64,000 nt of DNA from Promicromonospora umidemergens (GTDB taxonomy: Bacteria > Actinomycetota > Actinomycetes > Actinomycetales > Cellulomonadaceae). The notes under the pieces were generated by a model. It did no database searches. It was not told where the DNA came from and saw only the letters and a program-made list of their open reading frames with translations. The stretch covers positions 705,568-769,567 of the forward strand of contig NZ_JAMTCT010000001.1 in the NCBI RefSeq assembly GCF_024171995.1, written 5' to 3'. This document shows positions 56,363 through 64,000 of the stretch, piece by piece (within the stretch, counting starts at the first letter, position 1; every line of letters starts with the position of its first letter). The position numbers and the translations under genes were made by a program.

Positions 56363-57810
56363 GCCTGTCAAGTTGTGTGTGTAAGCGGGCGGAGTCTCGG
56401 GGTTAGAGGTAGTGCTCGATGCGCTCGGGGAACGCGATCGCGAGTTGTTCGAGGGCTTTCTTCCAGTTCGTCACGACCTGGCCCTCGACGAGCCGGCCGG
56501 AGGCCTTGCGCTCGGTGAGCGGGCGGCCGCGTTCCCGCGCCCGGTCATGAGCGCGTTTGTCCTCGATGTCGCAGATCGCCAGCCAGAGCAGCTTCACGAC
56601 GGACTGGTCGTTCGGGAAGTGCCCGCGGTTCTTGGTGACCTTCCGCAACTGGAAGTTGAGCGACTCGATCGCGTTCGTCGTGTAGATCACCCGTCTCACC
56701 TCCGGTGGAAACGCGAGGAAGGGGGTGAACCGCTCCCAGGCGTTCTCGAACACGGCGACGGTGCGCGGGTTCGCCTTGCCCAGCTCCGAGCCAGCGAACG
56801 CCTCAAGTTCGGCGCGGGCGGCGTCAGCGGTCGCGGCCTGATAGATCGGCTTCAGCGCGGCGGCGACAGCCTTGCGTTGCCCGTAAGACACGAACCGCAT
56901 TGAGGCGCGGATCAGGTGGACGACGCAGACCTGGACCATCGAGTCCGGCCAGGTCGCCTCGATCGCTTCAGGGAACCCCGTCAGCCCGTCGCAGCAGACG
57001 ATGAGCACGTCCCGGACGCCGCGGTTGGCGAGTTCCGCGCAGACCGCGGCCCAGAACTTCGCGCCTTCGGTGTGCTGCACCCAGATCCCGAGGACGTGCT
57101 TGACGCCGTCCATGTCGACGCCGACGGCGATATGCGCGGCCTTGTTCCTGACGTGCCCGCCGTCGCGGACCTTCACGATCAGCGCGTCCAGATAGATCAC
57201 CGGGTAGAACGCCTCGAGCGGGCGGTGCTGCCAGGCCAGGACCTCGTCGGCGATCTCGTCGACGATCTTCGAGATCGTCTCCCGGGACAGCTCGGTGCCG
57301 ACCGTGGCGGCGAGGTGGTGCTCGATATCGCGGACGGTCATCCCGCCGGCGTAGAGCGAGATGATCATCTCGTCCAGCTGCGACAGCCGGCGACTGCCGG
57401 TCGGGACCAGCCGCGGGGTGAACGTGCCGTTGCGGTCCCGCGGGACCCGCAGCTCAACGTCACCGACGCTGGTGCCCACGGTCTTCGGGAACGACCCATT
57501 CCGCGAGTTCTCGTGCAGGTGCGCTTCCGGGTCGCCCTTCTCGTAACCGACGTGCTCGGTCAGCTCGGCCTGCAGCCCACGCTCGAGGCCGGTCTTGATG
57601 AGCTGCTGGATCAGCCCGTCCGCGCCGTCGAGCTCGATCTCGCCCGCGTCGATCTTCGCGAACAGGTTGTCCATCACCCCGGACGAGATGAGACGCTGAG
57701 CGCCCTCCGCCTGTGCCCTGCGCCGCGCCTCACGCGACGCCTTGTCGATAGCCACCAGTGTGTTTCCTTTCGTAAGGAGACCCACCCCTTACACACACCA
57801 TTTGACACGC
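56363..57810 (-). mobile_element. IS256-family insertion sequence
   Basis: The element is bounded by 23-bp imperfect ends: 56363-56385 (GCCTGTCAAGTTGTGTGTG...) and 57788-57810. The 8-bp flanks (CCAGACGA and CCCAGGGC) do not match, so one side was lost by deletion or recombination after insertion. Confidence 0.85.
56403..57755 (-). CDS. IS256-family (mutator) transposase
   Basis: The roughly 450-residue transposase has the mutator pattern: NGSFPKTVGTSVGDVELRVPRDR, D in IYLDALIVKVRDGG, D in VCCDGLTGFPEAI, and E in TTNAIESLNFQLRK, with the CVVHLIRASMRFVSY helix between the last two. The frame is intact. GTG at 57755 is preferred (AAAGGA upstream), though GTG at 57785 is also in frame. It is the only gene of its element. 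Confidence 0.92.
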   Translation of the reverse strand: MAIDKASREARRRAQAEGAQRLISSGVMDNLFAKIDAGEIELDGADGLIQQLIKTGLERGLQAELTEHVGYEKGDPEAHLHENSRNGSFPKTVGTSVGDVELRVPRDRNGTFTPRLVPTGSRRLSQLDEMIISLYAGGMTVRDIEHHLAATVGTELSRETISKIVDEIADEVLAWQHRPLEAFYPVIYLDALIVKVRDGGHVRNKAAHIAVGVDMDGVKHVLGIWVQHTEGAKFWAAVCAELANRGVRDVLIVCCDGLTGFPEAIEATWPDSMVQVCVVHLIRASMRFVSYGQRKAVAAALKPIYQAATADAARAELEAFAGSELGKANPRTVAVFENAWERFTPFLAFPPEVRRVIYTTNAIESLNFQLRKVTKNRGHFPNDQSVVKLLWLAICDIEDKRAHDRARERGRPLTERKASGRLVEGQVVTNWKKALEQLAIAFPERIEHYL

Positions 57811-57869
57811 CCCAGGGCCTCTTTGAATTGGTAGCGACCAAGCAACCAAAACGCAAAAGAGACCCTGAC

Positions 57870-58766
57870 ATGACTAACTCTATGTCTAGTTCCGATGGCC
57901 GCTGGTGCACACGCGCGCGGGAGCTGTACCTGCCCAAGGCCTGGTTGGAGGACCCGGACCGCTGCAGGCGTGCCGGCATCCCGGAAGAGCGGGAAATGGC
58001 AACCAAGCCCGTCCTGGCGGCCGAGATGATCGAGCGGGCCCTGGACGCCGGGATCGAGGCCGAGTGGACCACCGGGGATGCCGTGTATGGCCAACATGCC
58101 TGGCTCCGCGGCCGCCTGGAGGCCCGCGGCATGCACTACGTGATGGCCGTGCCCATGAACCAACGCGCCATCACCCCCGGAACCTTGGGCGTTGAGGGGC
58201 GTGCCGATCAGCTCTTCGCGGCCCTGGACGGGCGCGCCTGGCGCACCCGCACCGCGGGGACCGGAACCAAGGGCGAACGGCTCTACGCCTGGGCGAGGAT
58301 CCGCATCAACGGCCCCGCCGAAACCGGCGAGCACTGGCTGCTGGCCCGGCGCTCCCTGAAGGACCTGACCGACCTGGCGTACTACTTCATCTGCCACGCT
58401 CCCGAGTACGTCACCCTGGCCGAGCTCGCCCGGGTCGCCGGGGCCCGCTGGGCCATCGAGGAAACCTTCCAAACCTCCAAGGACGAAACCGGCCTGGACC
58501 ACTACCAGGTCCGGCAATACACCGGCTGGTACCGGCACATCCATGTTCTCCCACGCGTTCCTGAGCGTCATCCGCTCCAAAAAGGGGGCCCGCACCCAAG
58601 TTCCGAGCACTTGGTAAGGCTCTCCCTGCCCGAAAGCAGGCACCTCATCACCCGCATCGCCTGGCACCGGCAGCCGGACCCACACCACGTCATCCGATGC
58701 TCACTCTGGCGACGACAACACCACGCCCAGCAATGCCACTACAAAGCCCGCGGCCACACCCCATAA
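57870..58766 (+). pseudogene. IS701-family transposase remnant
   Basis: From about 57910 the plus strand reads RELYLPKAWLEDPDRCRRAGIPEER, then WTTGDAVYG, AGARWAIEETFQTSKDETGLDHYQVRQYTGWYRHI, all IS701-type DDE transposase motifs. The N-terminal part including the first Asp is missing. After WYRHI the frame slips (FSHAFLSVIRSKKGA continues in the next frame) and returns to LPESRHLITRIAWH and CHYKARG. The end CGCGACTGTAGTACTAG at 58768-58784 is likely the IS701 inverted repeat. It is non-functional. Confidence 0.8.
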
Positions 58767-58951
58767 ACGCGACTGTAGTACTAGATGGACGCGATCACGA
58801 CCGACACAAGGTTCGCGAACATGCCGATCGTGATCGACCTAAGTTGGCGAGAACAGTGGCTTACGGCACGCACGCGTTGGTTCCGCCAAATATTCGCTGT
58901 TCTCGTCAGCTGAAATGGATGGGCAGAGAGATCTCACGGTTGCGGTGGCGG

Positions 58952-59251
58952 CTACGCCGGGAGCTTGTCGGCGAGAAGGTCGATCTTCTCGATCTGCGGT
59001 TCGGAGAAGAGCACGCCGGTGTTGGGTCCGAGCGCCTGGCCGACACCTCCGGCGAGGTGGGCGTCTCTGGCCTCATCGTCGGGGAACACGTCGAACACGC
59101 CAAAGGTAGAGGGGCCAAACCGGATCGCGAACCAGGCGACAGTGCCTGGCTCTTCCATCACGATCGACCGCGCCCCGGTGAGGAAGTCTGCGAGTTCGGT
59201 CTCCTTGCCCGGCAGGGCTTCGAGACGCACGAGGAGAGCTTTGGTCACCAT
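58952..59251 (-). CDS. ABM-domain (YgiN-like) monooxygenase
   Basis: The 99-residue protein has the ferredoxin-like antibiotic biosynthesis monooxygenase fold: MVTKALLVRLEALPGKETELADFLTGA, EPGTVAWFAIRFGPSTFGVFDVFPDDEARDAHLAG. Small ABM proteins oxidise quinone-like or aldehyde-derived compounds without a cofactor, or are of unknown use. AAGGAG precedes ATG at 59251. It lies 274 bp downstream of hxlA on the same strand and may belong to the same formaldehyde-response region. Confidence 0.85.
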   Translation of the reverse strand: MVTKALLVRLEALPGKETELADFLTGARSIVMEEPGTVAWFAIRFGPSTFGVFDVFPDDEARDAHLAGGVGQALGPNTGVLFSEPQIEKIDLLADKLPA

Positions 59252-59525
59252 GAACGGACTCCTTGACTTTGCGGCGGCATGGCACCCGGTTGGCAGTACG
59301 CCGCCGTCGGGAAACTTGTCCTGTACTCTACACCGACGAGCGAAACCAGTGTATTCTGCCCACGGTTCTCTCCAGAGCATCCACGACATCCGCGTATCCG
59401 TCTGATCCTCTCGTGTCACCGAGACAGACGCGTAGGGCGGCTGGTCACGGTGGTCAGTCAGGGTGCAATCGAAGGCCGCATGGGTTCGCGGGTGTTCCGC
59501 GACCCCATGCGGACATCGACTCGGG

Positions 59526-60149
59526 CTAGGCGATCGCGGCGCGCAATTCGGCGGCAGCGGCCCCGACGTCTGGTGCGCCGTAGATGGCTCCGCCAGCGAC
59601 GGCGACCTGGGCGCCGGATGCCTGGACGGAGGCGATGGTCGACGCGTTGATGCCGCCGGCGACCGAGAACGGCGAACCGGAAGCTTCTCCGTCACGCAGG
59701 AGAGTGGCGAAGGTGAAGCCTTCTTCCGCCTGCTCATCGAGTCCGGCGTGCATTTCGACGAACTCGGCGCCGAGGGCGACGACCTCGCGGGCACGGGCGG
59801 GCTTGTCGGCGACACCGATCAGGTCGACGACGATGCCTTTACCGTGCTTCTTCGCGGCCTTCACCGCTCCGGCGATGGTGCTGTCACCGGCGACACCGAG
59901 AACGGTGACGAGGTCAGCGCCCGCGGCGAACGCGATGTCGGCCTCGAGCTCGCCGGCATCCATCGTCTTGAGGTCGGCAAACACGATCTTGTCCGGGTGC
60001 GCAGCCTTCACGGCGGTGATCGCCGACAGGCCCGCGCTCTTGATCAGCGGCGTGCCGAGTTCGAGGATGTCGACATGTGGCGCGGCGGCAGCGGCGAGCT
60101 CGAGCGCTGCTTCGGTGGTCAGGGTGTCCATGGCGAACTGCAACTTCAT
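59526..60149 (-). CDS. hxlA: 3-hexulose-6-phosphate synthase
   Basis: The 207-residue (beta/alpha)8 enzyme joins formaldehyde to ribulose 5-phosphate, giving 3-hexulose 6-phosphate. It has the OMP-decarboxylase-superfamily signature FADLKTMDAGELE and the phosphate-binding loops VAGGINAS and VAGGAIYG; full family length. It pairs with hxlB, 52 bp upstream, in one transcript for formaldehyde detoxification through the ribulose monophosphate cycle. AGAAAG lies before the ATG. Confidence 0.92.
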   Translation of the reverse strand: MKLQFAMDTLTTEAALELAAAAAPHVDILELGTPLIKSAGLSAITAVKAAHPDKIVFADLKTMDAGELEADIAFAAGADLVTVLGVAGDSTIAGAVKAAKKHGKGIVVDLIGVADKPARAREVVALGAEFVEMHAGLDEQAEEGFTFATLLRDGEASGSPFSVAGGINASTIASVQASGAQVAVAGGAIYGAPDVGAAAAELRAAIA

Positions 60150-60201
60150 AGTGTTTCTTTCTGGTTGTGGTGCGAGCCTCCGCGTATACGAGGAGGTGGT
60201 G

Positions 60202-60804
60202 TCATTCGAGATTCGAGTGCCGGGGCCAGAGCTCGTCTGCGCTCTGCCCCGAACGCAGCCAGAGGCTGTGGAACAGAGCGTCGCCGAGCAGCATGACGGT
60301 CTGCTCGAACAGACCGCCCGCGTACTGCGCAGAAACGGTGCCGGAACGGTCCAGCTTTCCCGCGGCCGGCACGACCACCACGGCGGTGTCGAGCGCAGCC
60401 AACGGCGACGCTGCGGCTGTCGTGATGACGGCGACCTTCGCGCCAGCCTTCACCGCGGCATCCGCCCCACGAACGATCGATGTCGTCGTTCCTGAGCCGC
60501 TTGCCGTCAGCAGCACGTCGCCGGGGCCGATCGCCGGCGTGGTCACGTCGCCGACGACGTGCACGGTCAGGCCGAGGTGCATGAGGCGCATGGCAGTCAT
60601 CTGCAGGGCGATGCCGGAACGGCCCGCCCCGAGCACGAAAATCCGCCTGGCATTCGCGAGGGTTTCGGCGAGGTTGTCGAGGTCGTCCGCTCGGTGTGTC
60701 ATCACCGCGTCGGTCGTCGCCCTGACTTCCTCCAGGATGAGGGAGAGGGATGCCGTCACGCCGGGTGGCGAGGGCGTCGATACGTCACGGTCCACAGCAG
60801 TCAT
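60202..60804 (-). CDS. hxlB: 6-phospho-3-hexuloisomerase
   Basis: The 200-residue SIS-domain isomerase turns 3-hexulose 6-phosphate into fructose 6-phosphate. FVLGAGRSGIALQMTAMRLMHLGLTVHVVGDVTTP and LTASGSGTTTSIVRGADAAVKAGAKVAVIT are the phosphosugar-binding motifs. ATG at 60804 (MTAVDRDV) is chosen over the longer frame because the extension has no SIS content and crosses the likely operator. There is little RBS; it may be leaderless. It is divergent from the LuxR-type regulator. Confidence 0.9.
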   Translation of the reverse strand: MTAVDRDVSTPSPPGVTASLSLILEEVRATTDAVMTHRADDLDNLAETLANARRIFVLGAGRSGIALQMTAMRLMHLGLTVHVVGDVTTPAIGPGDVLLTASGSGTTTSIVRGADAAVKAGAKVAVITTAAASPLAALDTAVVVVPAAGKLDRSGTVSAQYAGGLFEQTVMLLGDALFHSLWLRSGQSADELWPRHSNLE

Positions 60805-60858
60805 GTATCCATGGTCGCCGGGTTGCGGCAGCGACGCGCCCGCCCAGCGGTGGAGTGG

Positions 60859-60897
60859 ACCTACCCATTGCGGTAGGTACAGGTTGGCCGGGTAGGT
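60859..60897. promoter_or_regulatory. GGTAGGT-repeat operator between hxlB and the regulator
   Basis: An inverted repeat ACCTACC (60859-60865) and GGTAGGT (60872-60878) is followed by a third GGTAGGT (60891-60897), 8 bases before the regulator's GTG. It lies in the 100-bp divergent gap and probably binds the adjacent LuxR-type protein. Confidence 0.5.
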
Positions 60898-60904
60898 TGA
60901 AGCG

Positions 60905-61750
60905 GTGGGCAACAACAACGAGCTCGGTCCGGTCTCTCGCAGGCTTCAGGTCGAGCACGCGCAGGCGATGGCCGAACAGGCTGATCGGCATGCTGTGACG
61001 CTCGAGTCGATTCTCGCGGTCCTTCGTTCGACGCGACTGGAGGACCGCGCAAGCCGCTCGACGGCGCTCGATCTGGCATCCGCTGCCCTGATCGAGCTGC
61101 GCAGCACGACCGACCAGCAGCTGGGCACCATGCTCGAGCCGGTGGATGGGGCATTCGCGCGGCTCCGTACCGACCTTCGTCCGCTCGCGCGCTTCGGCGG
61201 CCTGGACGTGCAGTTCGTCGAACCGCCGACCGGTGGGCGGGCGCTGCCAGGGGAGGTGGCTCATGCGGCTCGCGCGATCGTTCGCAGCGCGGTGCTCGCG
61301 CTTGTCGACCAGGAGGAGGCGAAACGGGTGCGCATCCAGTGGGATTGCGACGGCCTCAACCTGCTCATCGGCATCCGCGACGACGGTCAGGGCGAGATCA
61401 GCGCCCACGACGACGCGCTCAGGCCCATCGCCGAACGTGTCGCTACTCTCGACGGCGACCTGGAGGTGTCGTCGACGACAGGCTGGGGGACATCCCTCGA
61501 CATCCGGCTCCCGCTCGACCCTCCGGCAGAAGCAGAGCCGCTCGAGGACTCGGTGAACTTCAGCCCGCGGGAGCGCGATGTGCTCCGCCTGGTGGCATCG
61601 GGAGCTCGCAATCGTGCAATCGCGGATCAACTGGGAATCAGCGACAACACCGTCAAGTTCCACGTGTCGAATCTGCTCCGCAAAACGGGCGCCCGGTCGA
61701 GGGGAGAGCTGACAGCGATTGCCGCGAGCTCGACCAGGAACAGGGCCTGA
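60905..61750 (+). CDS. LuxR-type regulator with kinase-like ATPase domain
   Basis: The 281-residue protein has an N-terminal helical/dimerisation part (about 10-90), a GHKL HATPase-like domain (about 100-205) with the G1-type box DDGQG (159-163) and a GTSLDIRLPL ending, and a C-terminal LuxR/NarL helix-turn-helix (about 218-265; SPRERDVLRLVASGARNRAIADQLGISDNTVKFHVSNLLRKTG). No receiver domain or phospho-His is visible and the Asn of the N-box appears absent, so it may bind a ligand rather than phosphorylate. It likely controls hxlAB across the shared gap. The GTG start is weakly supported. Confidence 0.8.
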   Translation: MGNNNELGPVSRRLQVEHAQAMAEQADRHAVTLESILAVLRSTRLEDRASRSTALDLASAALIELRSTTDQQLGTMLEPVDGAFARLRTDLRPLARFGGLDVQFVEPPTGGRALPGEVAHAARAIVRSAVLALVDQEEAKRVRIQWDCDGLNLLIGIRDDGQGEISAHDDALRPIAERVATLDGDLEVSSTTGWGTSLDIRLPLDPPAEAEPLEDSVNFSPRERDVLRLVASGARNRAIADQLGISDNTVKFHVSNLLRKTGARSRGELTAIAASSTRNRA

Positions 61751-61833
61751 CTCGACGGACCCTCGCCCTCCTTTATAGGCGCTGGGGTGGCATCCGTAGC
61801 AGTAGCCCGCACCACCATCGAGGAGGAGACGCC

Positions 61834-62172
61834 ATGTCCGACACCATCACCACCAGCCCCACACCGGAGAAGCCCACCCTCCTCGACGCGGTGGCCGAGT
61901 TCGCCTCCGTGTTCTCCCGCGGGGACACCGCCGACGACCTGGCCGTGCGCCTCAGCTGCGCCGAGGTCGACGCGCTGGCCGGAATCCTGCGAGCATTCGG
62001 GAGGGACGAAGCCGCAGACCTCTGGATCGCGGAGCACGCGACCGACGACGACGAGGGCGACACCCACACCCTTGGGGCTGCGTTGGCGGCTCAGCCGCCC
62101 GGCCGCTGTCAGGCGGCGTCGGCCTCGTCGGTGTCCTCGTCCTCGGGGTCGAGAATCGCGGCGATCTGGTGA
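61834..62172 (+). CDS. small acidic hypothetical protein
   Basis: The 112-residue product begins MSDTITTSPTPEKPTLLDAVAEFASVF after a strong GAGGAGGAG. The first 75 residues look like a real soluble helical protein with AEVDALAGILRAFGRDEAADLWIAEH and an acidic patch. The last 25 residues run antisense through the end of the ArdC-like gene and read as low-complexity Ser, so the stop region may be disturbed. Function is unknown; similar small proteins occur next to ardC on plasmids. Confidence 0.6.
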   Translation: MSDTITTSPTPEKPTLLDAVAEFASVFSRGDTADDLAVRLSCAEVDALAGILRAFGRDEAADLWIAEHATDDDEGDTHTLGAALAAQPPGRCQAASASSVSSSSGSRIAAIW

Positions 62173-62729
62173 GCGGTGGCGAGCACACGGGCAGCGGTGC
62201 CGCGGATCAACTCGACGTCGGCCTCGGCCCACCCGGCGACGTAGCCGACGCTATAGGCGCTGGTGTCGAACCCGACGAGCCCGGCGACGACGTAGGCGAC
62301 GCTCTCGGCTTCTGTCTCCATGAGCCCGCGGCGCTCGGCGTACCCGGCGAGGTCGTCGACGTGGCCCATGAGCACGTGTGCCGTCTCGTGAATCATGGTT
62401 TTTGCGGTGTGCTCGGGGCTGAGGTGGTTTCCGATGACGACGCGCTGGCCCTCGGGGTCGCTGTAACCGTTGCGGCCGCCGCTGAGGTCCTGATGCTCGA
62501 CCGTCCACCCTTCGCCGTCGAGGTAGGCGCTGAGTGCGTCCACGACGCCGTGTCCATCGGCGCCGGTGAGGTCGTCGACGATGCTCGGATCGGCCGCCCC
62601 GTCGACGAGATCGGTCTGTGCGACGTCGAACACGGAGAGGACGGGGAATCGCGCGATGCGCTTTTCTTGGCTCTCGCCGTTCTCGTCCTCCTCGGTCACC
62701 TTCTTGGTGCTGTAGCCGAAGATCCGCAC
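62109..62729 (-). CDS. ArdC-like antirestriction protein, 5'-truncated
   Basis: The 206-residue frame holds the zinc-metallopeptidase half of ArdC: FPVLSVFDVAQTDLVDG, then MIHETAHVLMGH (HExxH) and METEAESVAYVVAGLVGFDTSAYSVGYVAGWA. Full ArdC proteins have about 100 more N-terminal residues with the ssDNA-binding DUF1738 domain, ending in KGxRIFGYSTKK; here the frame starts at GTG with RIFGYSTKK and the upstream sequence does not continue the domain. It is probably a truncated, likely inactive copy. It overlaps the 3' end of the small plus-strand gene by 64 bp. Confidence 0.75.
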   Translation of the reverse strand: MRIFGYSTKKVTEEDENGESQEKRIARFPVLSVFDVAQTDLVDGAADPSIVDDLTGADGHGVVDALSAYLDGEGWTVEHQDLSGGRNGYSDPEGQRVVIGNHLSPEHTAKTMIHETAHVLMGHVDDLAGYAERRGLMETEAESVAYVVAGLVGFDTSAYSVGYVAGWAEADVELIRGTAARVLATAHQIAAILDPEDEDTDEADAA

Positions 62730-62987
62730 GGCACGCGGCTACCTCGCTTTGACTTCGACAGGCTCGTCGACACAGAACAATGCGTTCAGCCGAACGTACT
62801 GGCGTCGGTGAGCAGGCGCCGGTGCGGCACCGGTCGAACACGTCGCCAGCAATTGATGACGTTGTCACGGGCCGCGTCCCCTCTCCCGTGAACGTACCTT
62901 CTCGGATCTGCTGTCGGGGGGCGTGAGGAACGAATCGGTGACAACTGATCGTTAGCGTCGGGAGGCGCTGGCGGGGAGGATGTCATC

Positions 62988-63293
62988 ATGCCCGGTCCCT
63001 ATCCCAGAGAGTTCCGCAAGGACGTTGTCGCGGTCGCTCGCAGCCGTGAGAGCGGCGTCACCATCAAACAGATCGCCACTGACTTCGGTATCAGCGAAGC
63101 GACGTTGCAGAACTGGCTCCGCCAGGCCGACGTCGAAGAAGGCAATCGGCCTGGTCAGACTGCGGCGGATGCTGCGGAAGCGCGGGAGTTGAAGAAGCGG
63201 ATCCGCCTACTCGAGCAGGAGAACGAGGTGCTCCGGAGGGCTGCGGCGTATCTGTCGCAGGCGAATCTGAAACTCGGTGGCTCCCCAAAATGA
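62988..63293 (+). CDS. IS3-family transposase OrfA
   Basis: The 101-residue protein has the HTH KQIATDFGISEATLQNWLRQADVEEG followed by a leucine-zipper region (RELKKRIRLLEQENEVLRRAAAYLSQANL), as in IS3-family OrfA. GGGGAGGATG gives a good RBS. Its stop overlaps the OrfB start (ATGA). Confidence 0.92.
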   Translation: MPGPYPREFRKDVVAVARSRESGVTIKQIATDFGISEATLQNWLRQADVEEGNRPGQTAADAAEARELKKRIRLLEQENEVLRRAAAYLSQANLKLGGSPK

Positions 63294-63688
63294 CGTACCC
63301 GCTCGTATCTGAGCTCGCCGAGGACGGCATCCCCGTCACGGTGTCGTGCCGGGTCCTCAAGCTCGCCCGCCAGCCCTACTACCGGTGGCGCAACGACCCT
63401 GTCCGGGACGCGGACGTGCTCCGCGCGCACCGGATCAACGCCCTGCACGACGCTCACCACGACGATCCGACGTTCGGCTACCGATACCTCGCCGACGAGG
63501 CCCGCCGTGCGGGTTGGCGGATGAGCCGCCGGACGGCATGGAAGTTGTGTTCTCAGGCCGGGATTCTCTCGTCTGCGCAGCGCCGCCGACGCGGGAAGGG
63601 CAAGAAGGCTGGCCCGCCGGTGTTCGATGATCACGTGAAGCGCGTGTTCCGCGCTGACGCGCCGAACCGGGTGTGGCTGACCGACATC
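63290..63688 (+). pseudogene. IS3-family transposase OrfB, interrupted
   Basis: The frame starts MTYPLVSELAEDGIPVTVSCRVLKLARQPYYRW and continues with DPTFGYRYLADEARRAGW and RRTAWKLCSQAGI. It reaches APNRVWLTDI, which holds the first catalytic Asp of the DDE triad. Immediately after, the sequence changes; the frame runs on to a stop at 63760 in unrelated sequence. The DDE core beyond is absent, so OrfB is non-functional unless the inserted sequence is spliced. Confidence 0.85.
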
Positions 63689-64000
63689 GAGCGCTGCGAA
63701 GCGCTGCTGAACCTTGCGGTGATGGAAGGGCACCGCTCTCGGTCCGTCGCAGCGGGCTGAGGAAGCTGGAGGACGGTCGTCCGGGTCGGCATGGGCTCGG
63801 GTGGCGGAGCAGTCCTCGACAACGACGGGACGTCCCAGCACTGCCAGATGGGGCGGGTCCGGCTAGCAAGACGGAGAGGCATACGAGAGGAACCAGTGGC
63901 TGAAAGCCCCTCAAGTCGAGACCACCGACCCCGAGCCTGGCGGGTATGGGTCGGGTTGCACTGCGTACCCGCGTCGGCGCTTCGGCGGCGACGTCGGGGA
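63689..64000 (+). ncRNA. structured sequence inside OrfB, possible 5' end of a group II intron
   Basis: Right after the OrfB match, the DNA starts GAGCGCTGCGAAGCGCT, a perfect 6-bp hairpin with a GCGA tetraloop. It continues with many short GC stems and A-rich loops (GAGAGGAACC, TGGCTGAAAGCC) and no open frame. Group II introns often sit inside transposase genes. Domain V and an intron-encoded protein would lie beyond the window, so the assignment is tentative. Confidence 0.35.

Larger units (their letters stand above)
62924..63688 (+). mobile_element. IS3-family insertion sequence (5' part)
   Basis: It begins near TGAGGAACGAATCGG at 62924 and carries orfA and the start of orfB. Only the left part is present; similarity ends at 63688 and the right end is not in the window. 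Confidence 0.7.

Noticed and set aside
58785..58951. Possible transmembrane peptide on the minus strand (ITIGMFANLVSVVIASI)
   Set aside because: Too short, lacks a start and any neighbouring continuation; most likely a scrap of a permease gene or chance.

Overview
The window is high-GC DNA with the codon bias, secreted carbohydrate-active enzymes, AfsR-type regulator, DUF222/HNH gene and leaderless-style signals of an actinobacterium. The repertoire (GH81 glucanase, GH39/GH5-like hydrolase, cell-surface galactose-oxidase-like protein) fits a soil Micrococcales member such as Promicromonosporaceae. That placement is inference from gene content; no rRNA, tRNA or ribosomal protein gene is present to confirm it. 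Almost everything was read by eye from translations and DNA motifs, without database searches.

Left part (1-44 kb) is mostly intact chromosome. It starts with a giant secreted ThuA/galactose-oxidase-like/LamG protein, a 4-OT-like tautomerase, a copper pair (YcnI-like DUF1775 protein and a CopC-CopD fusion) and a secreted clan-A glycosidase. Next comes a minus-strand aromatic block: a fused anthranilate/ADIC synthase (PhzE/TrpEG type) behind a textbook trp attenuator with a Trp-Trp leader peptide, then tyrA, then a 1121-residue TIR-NACHT-pentapeptide-WD40 protein, then pheA. The TIR-STAND gene is tightly packed between tyrA and pheA and is the most interesting object in the window. After an HNH/DUF222 gene and a SUKH protein come a secreted PA14/sorbosone-dehydrogenase-like/DUF1080 protein and a GH81 endo-beta-1,3-glucanase with a LacI-type (CebR-like) operator. 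Then follow a four-gene binding-protein/methyltransferase/permease/ATPase uptake operon, a GNAT acetyltransferase, a large S8 protease, a PRC-barrel/DUF2382 stress protein, a divergent AfsR-type regulator and DHA2 exporter, and small TPR/zinc-ribbon and DUF4190 proteins.

Right part (about 44.4-64 kb) is a mobile and decayed zone. An excisionase-integrase pair opens a remnant of an integrative conjugative element: unknown proteins, a degenerate adenine-methylase-like protein, two tandem DprA/SMF-like proteins and the C-terminal end of a VirB4-like ATPase. It is broken by a complete IS21-family element with 52-bp imperfect ends, an IS256-family element with 23-bp ends and an IS701 remnant. Beyond that lies an apparently functional formaldehyde-assimilation module: hxlA and hxlB, divergent from a LuxR-type regulator carrying a kinase-like ATPase domain. 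The window ends with a 5'-truncated ArdC-like antirestriction gene and an IS3-family element. Its second transposase frame stops matching at the first DDE aspartate, where a structured, intron-like sequence runs off the edge.
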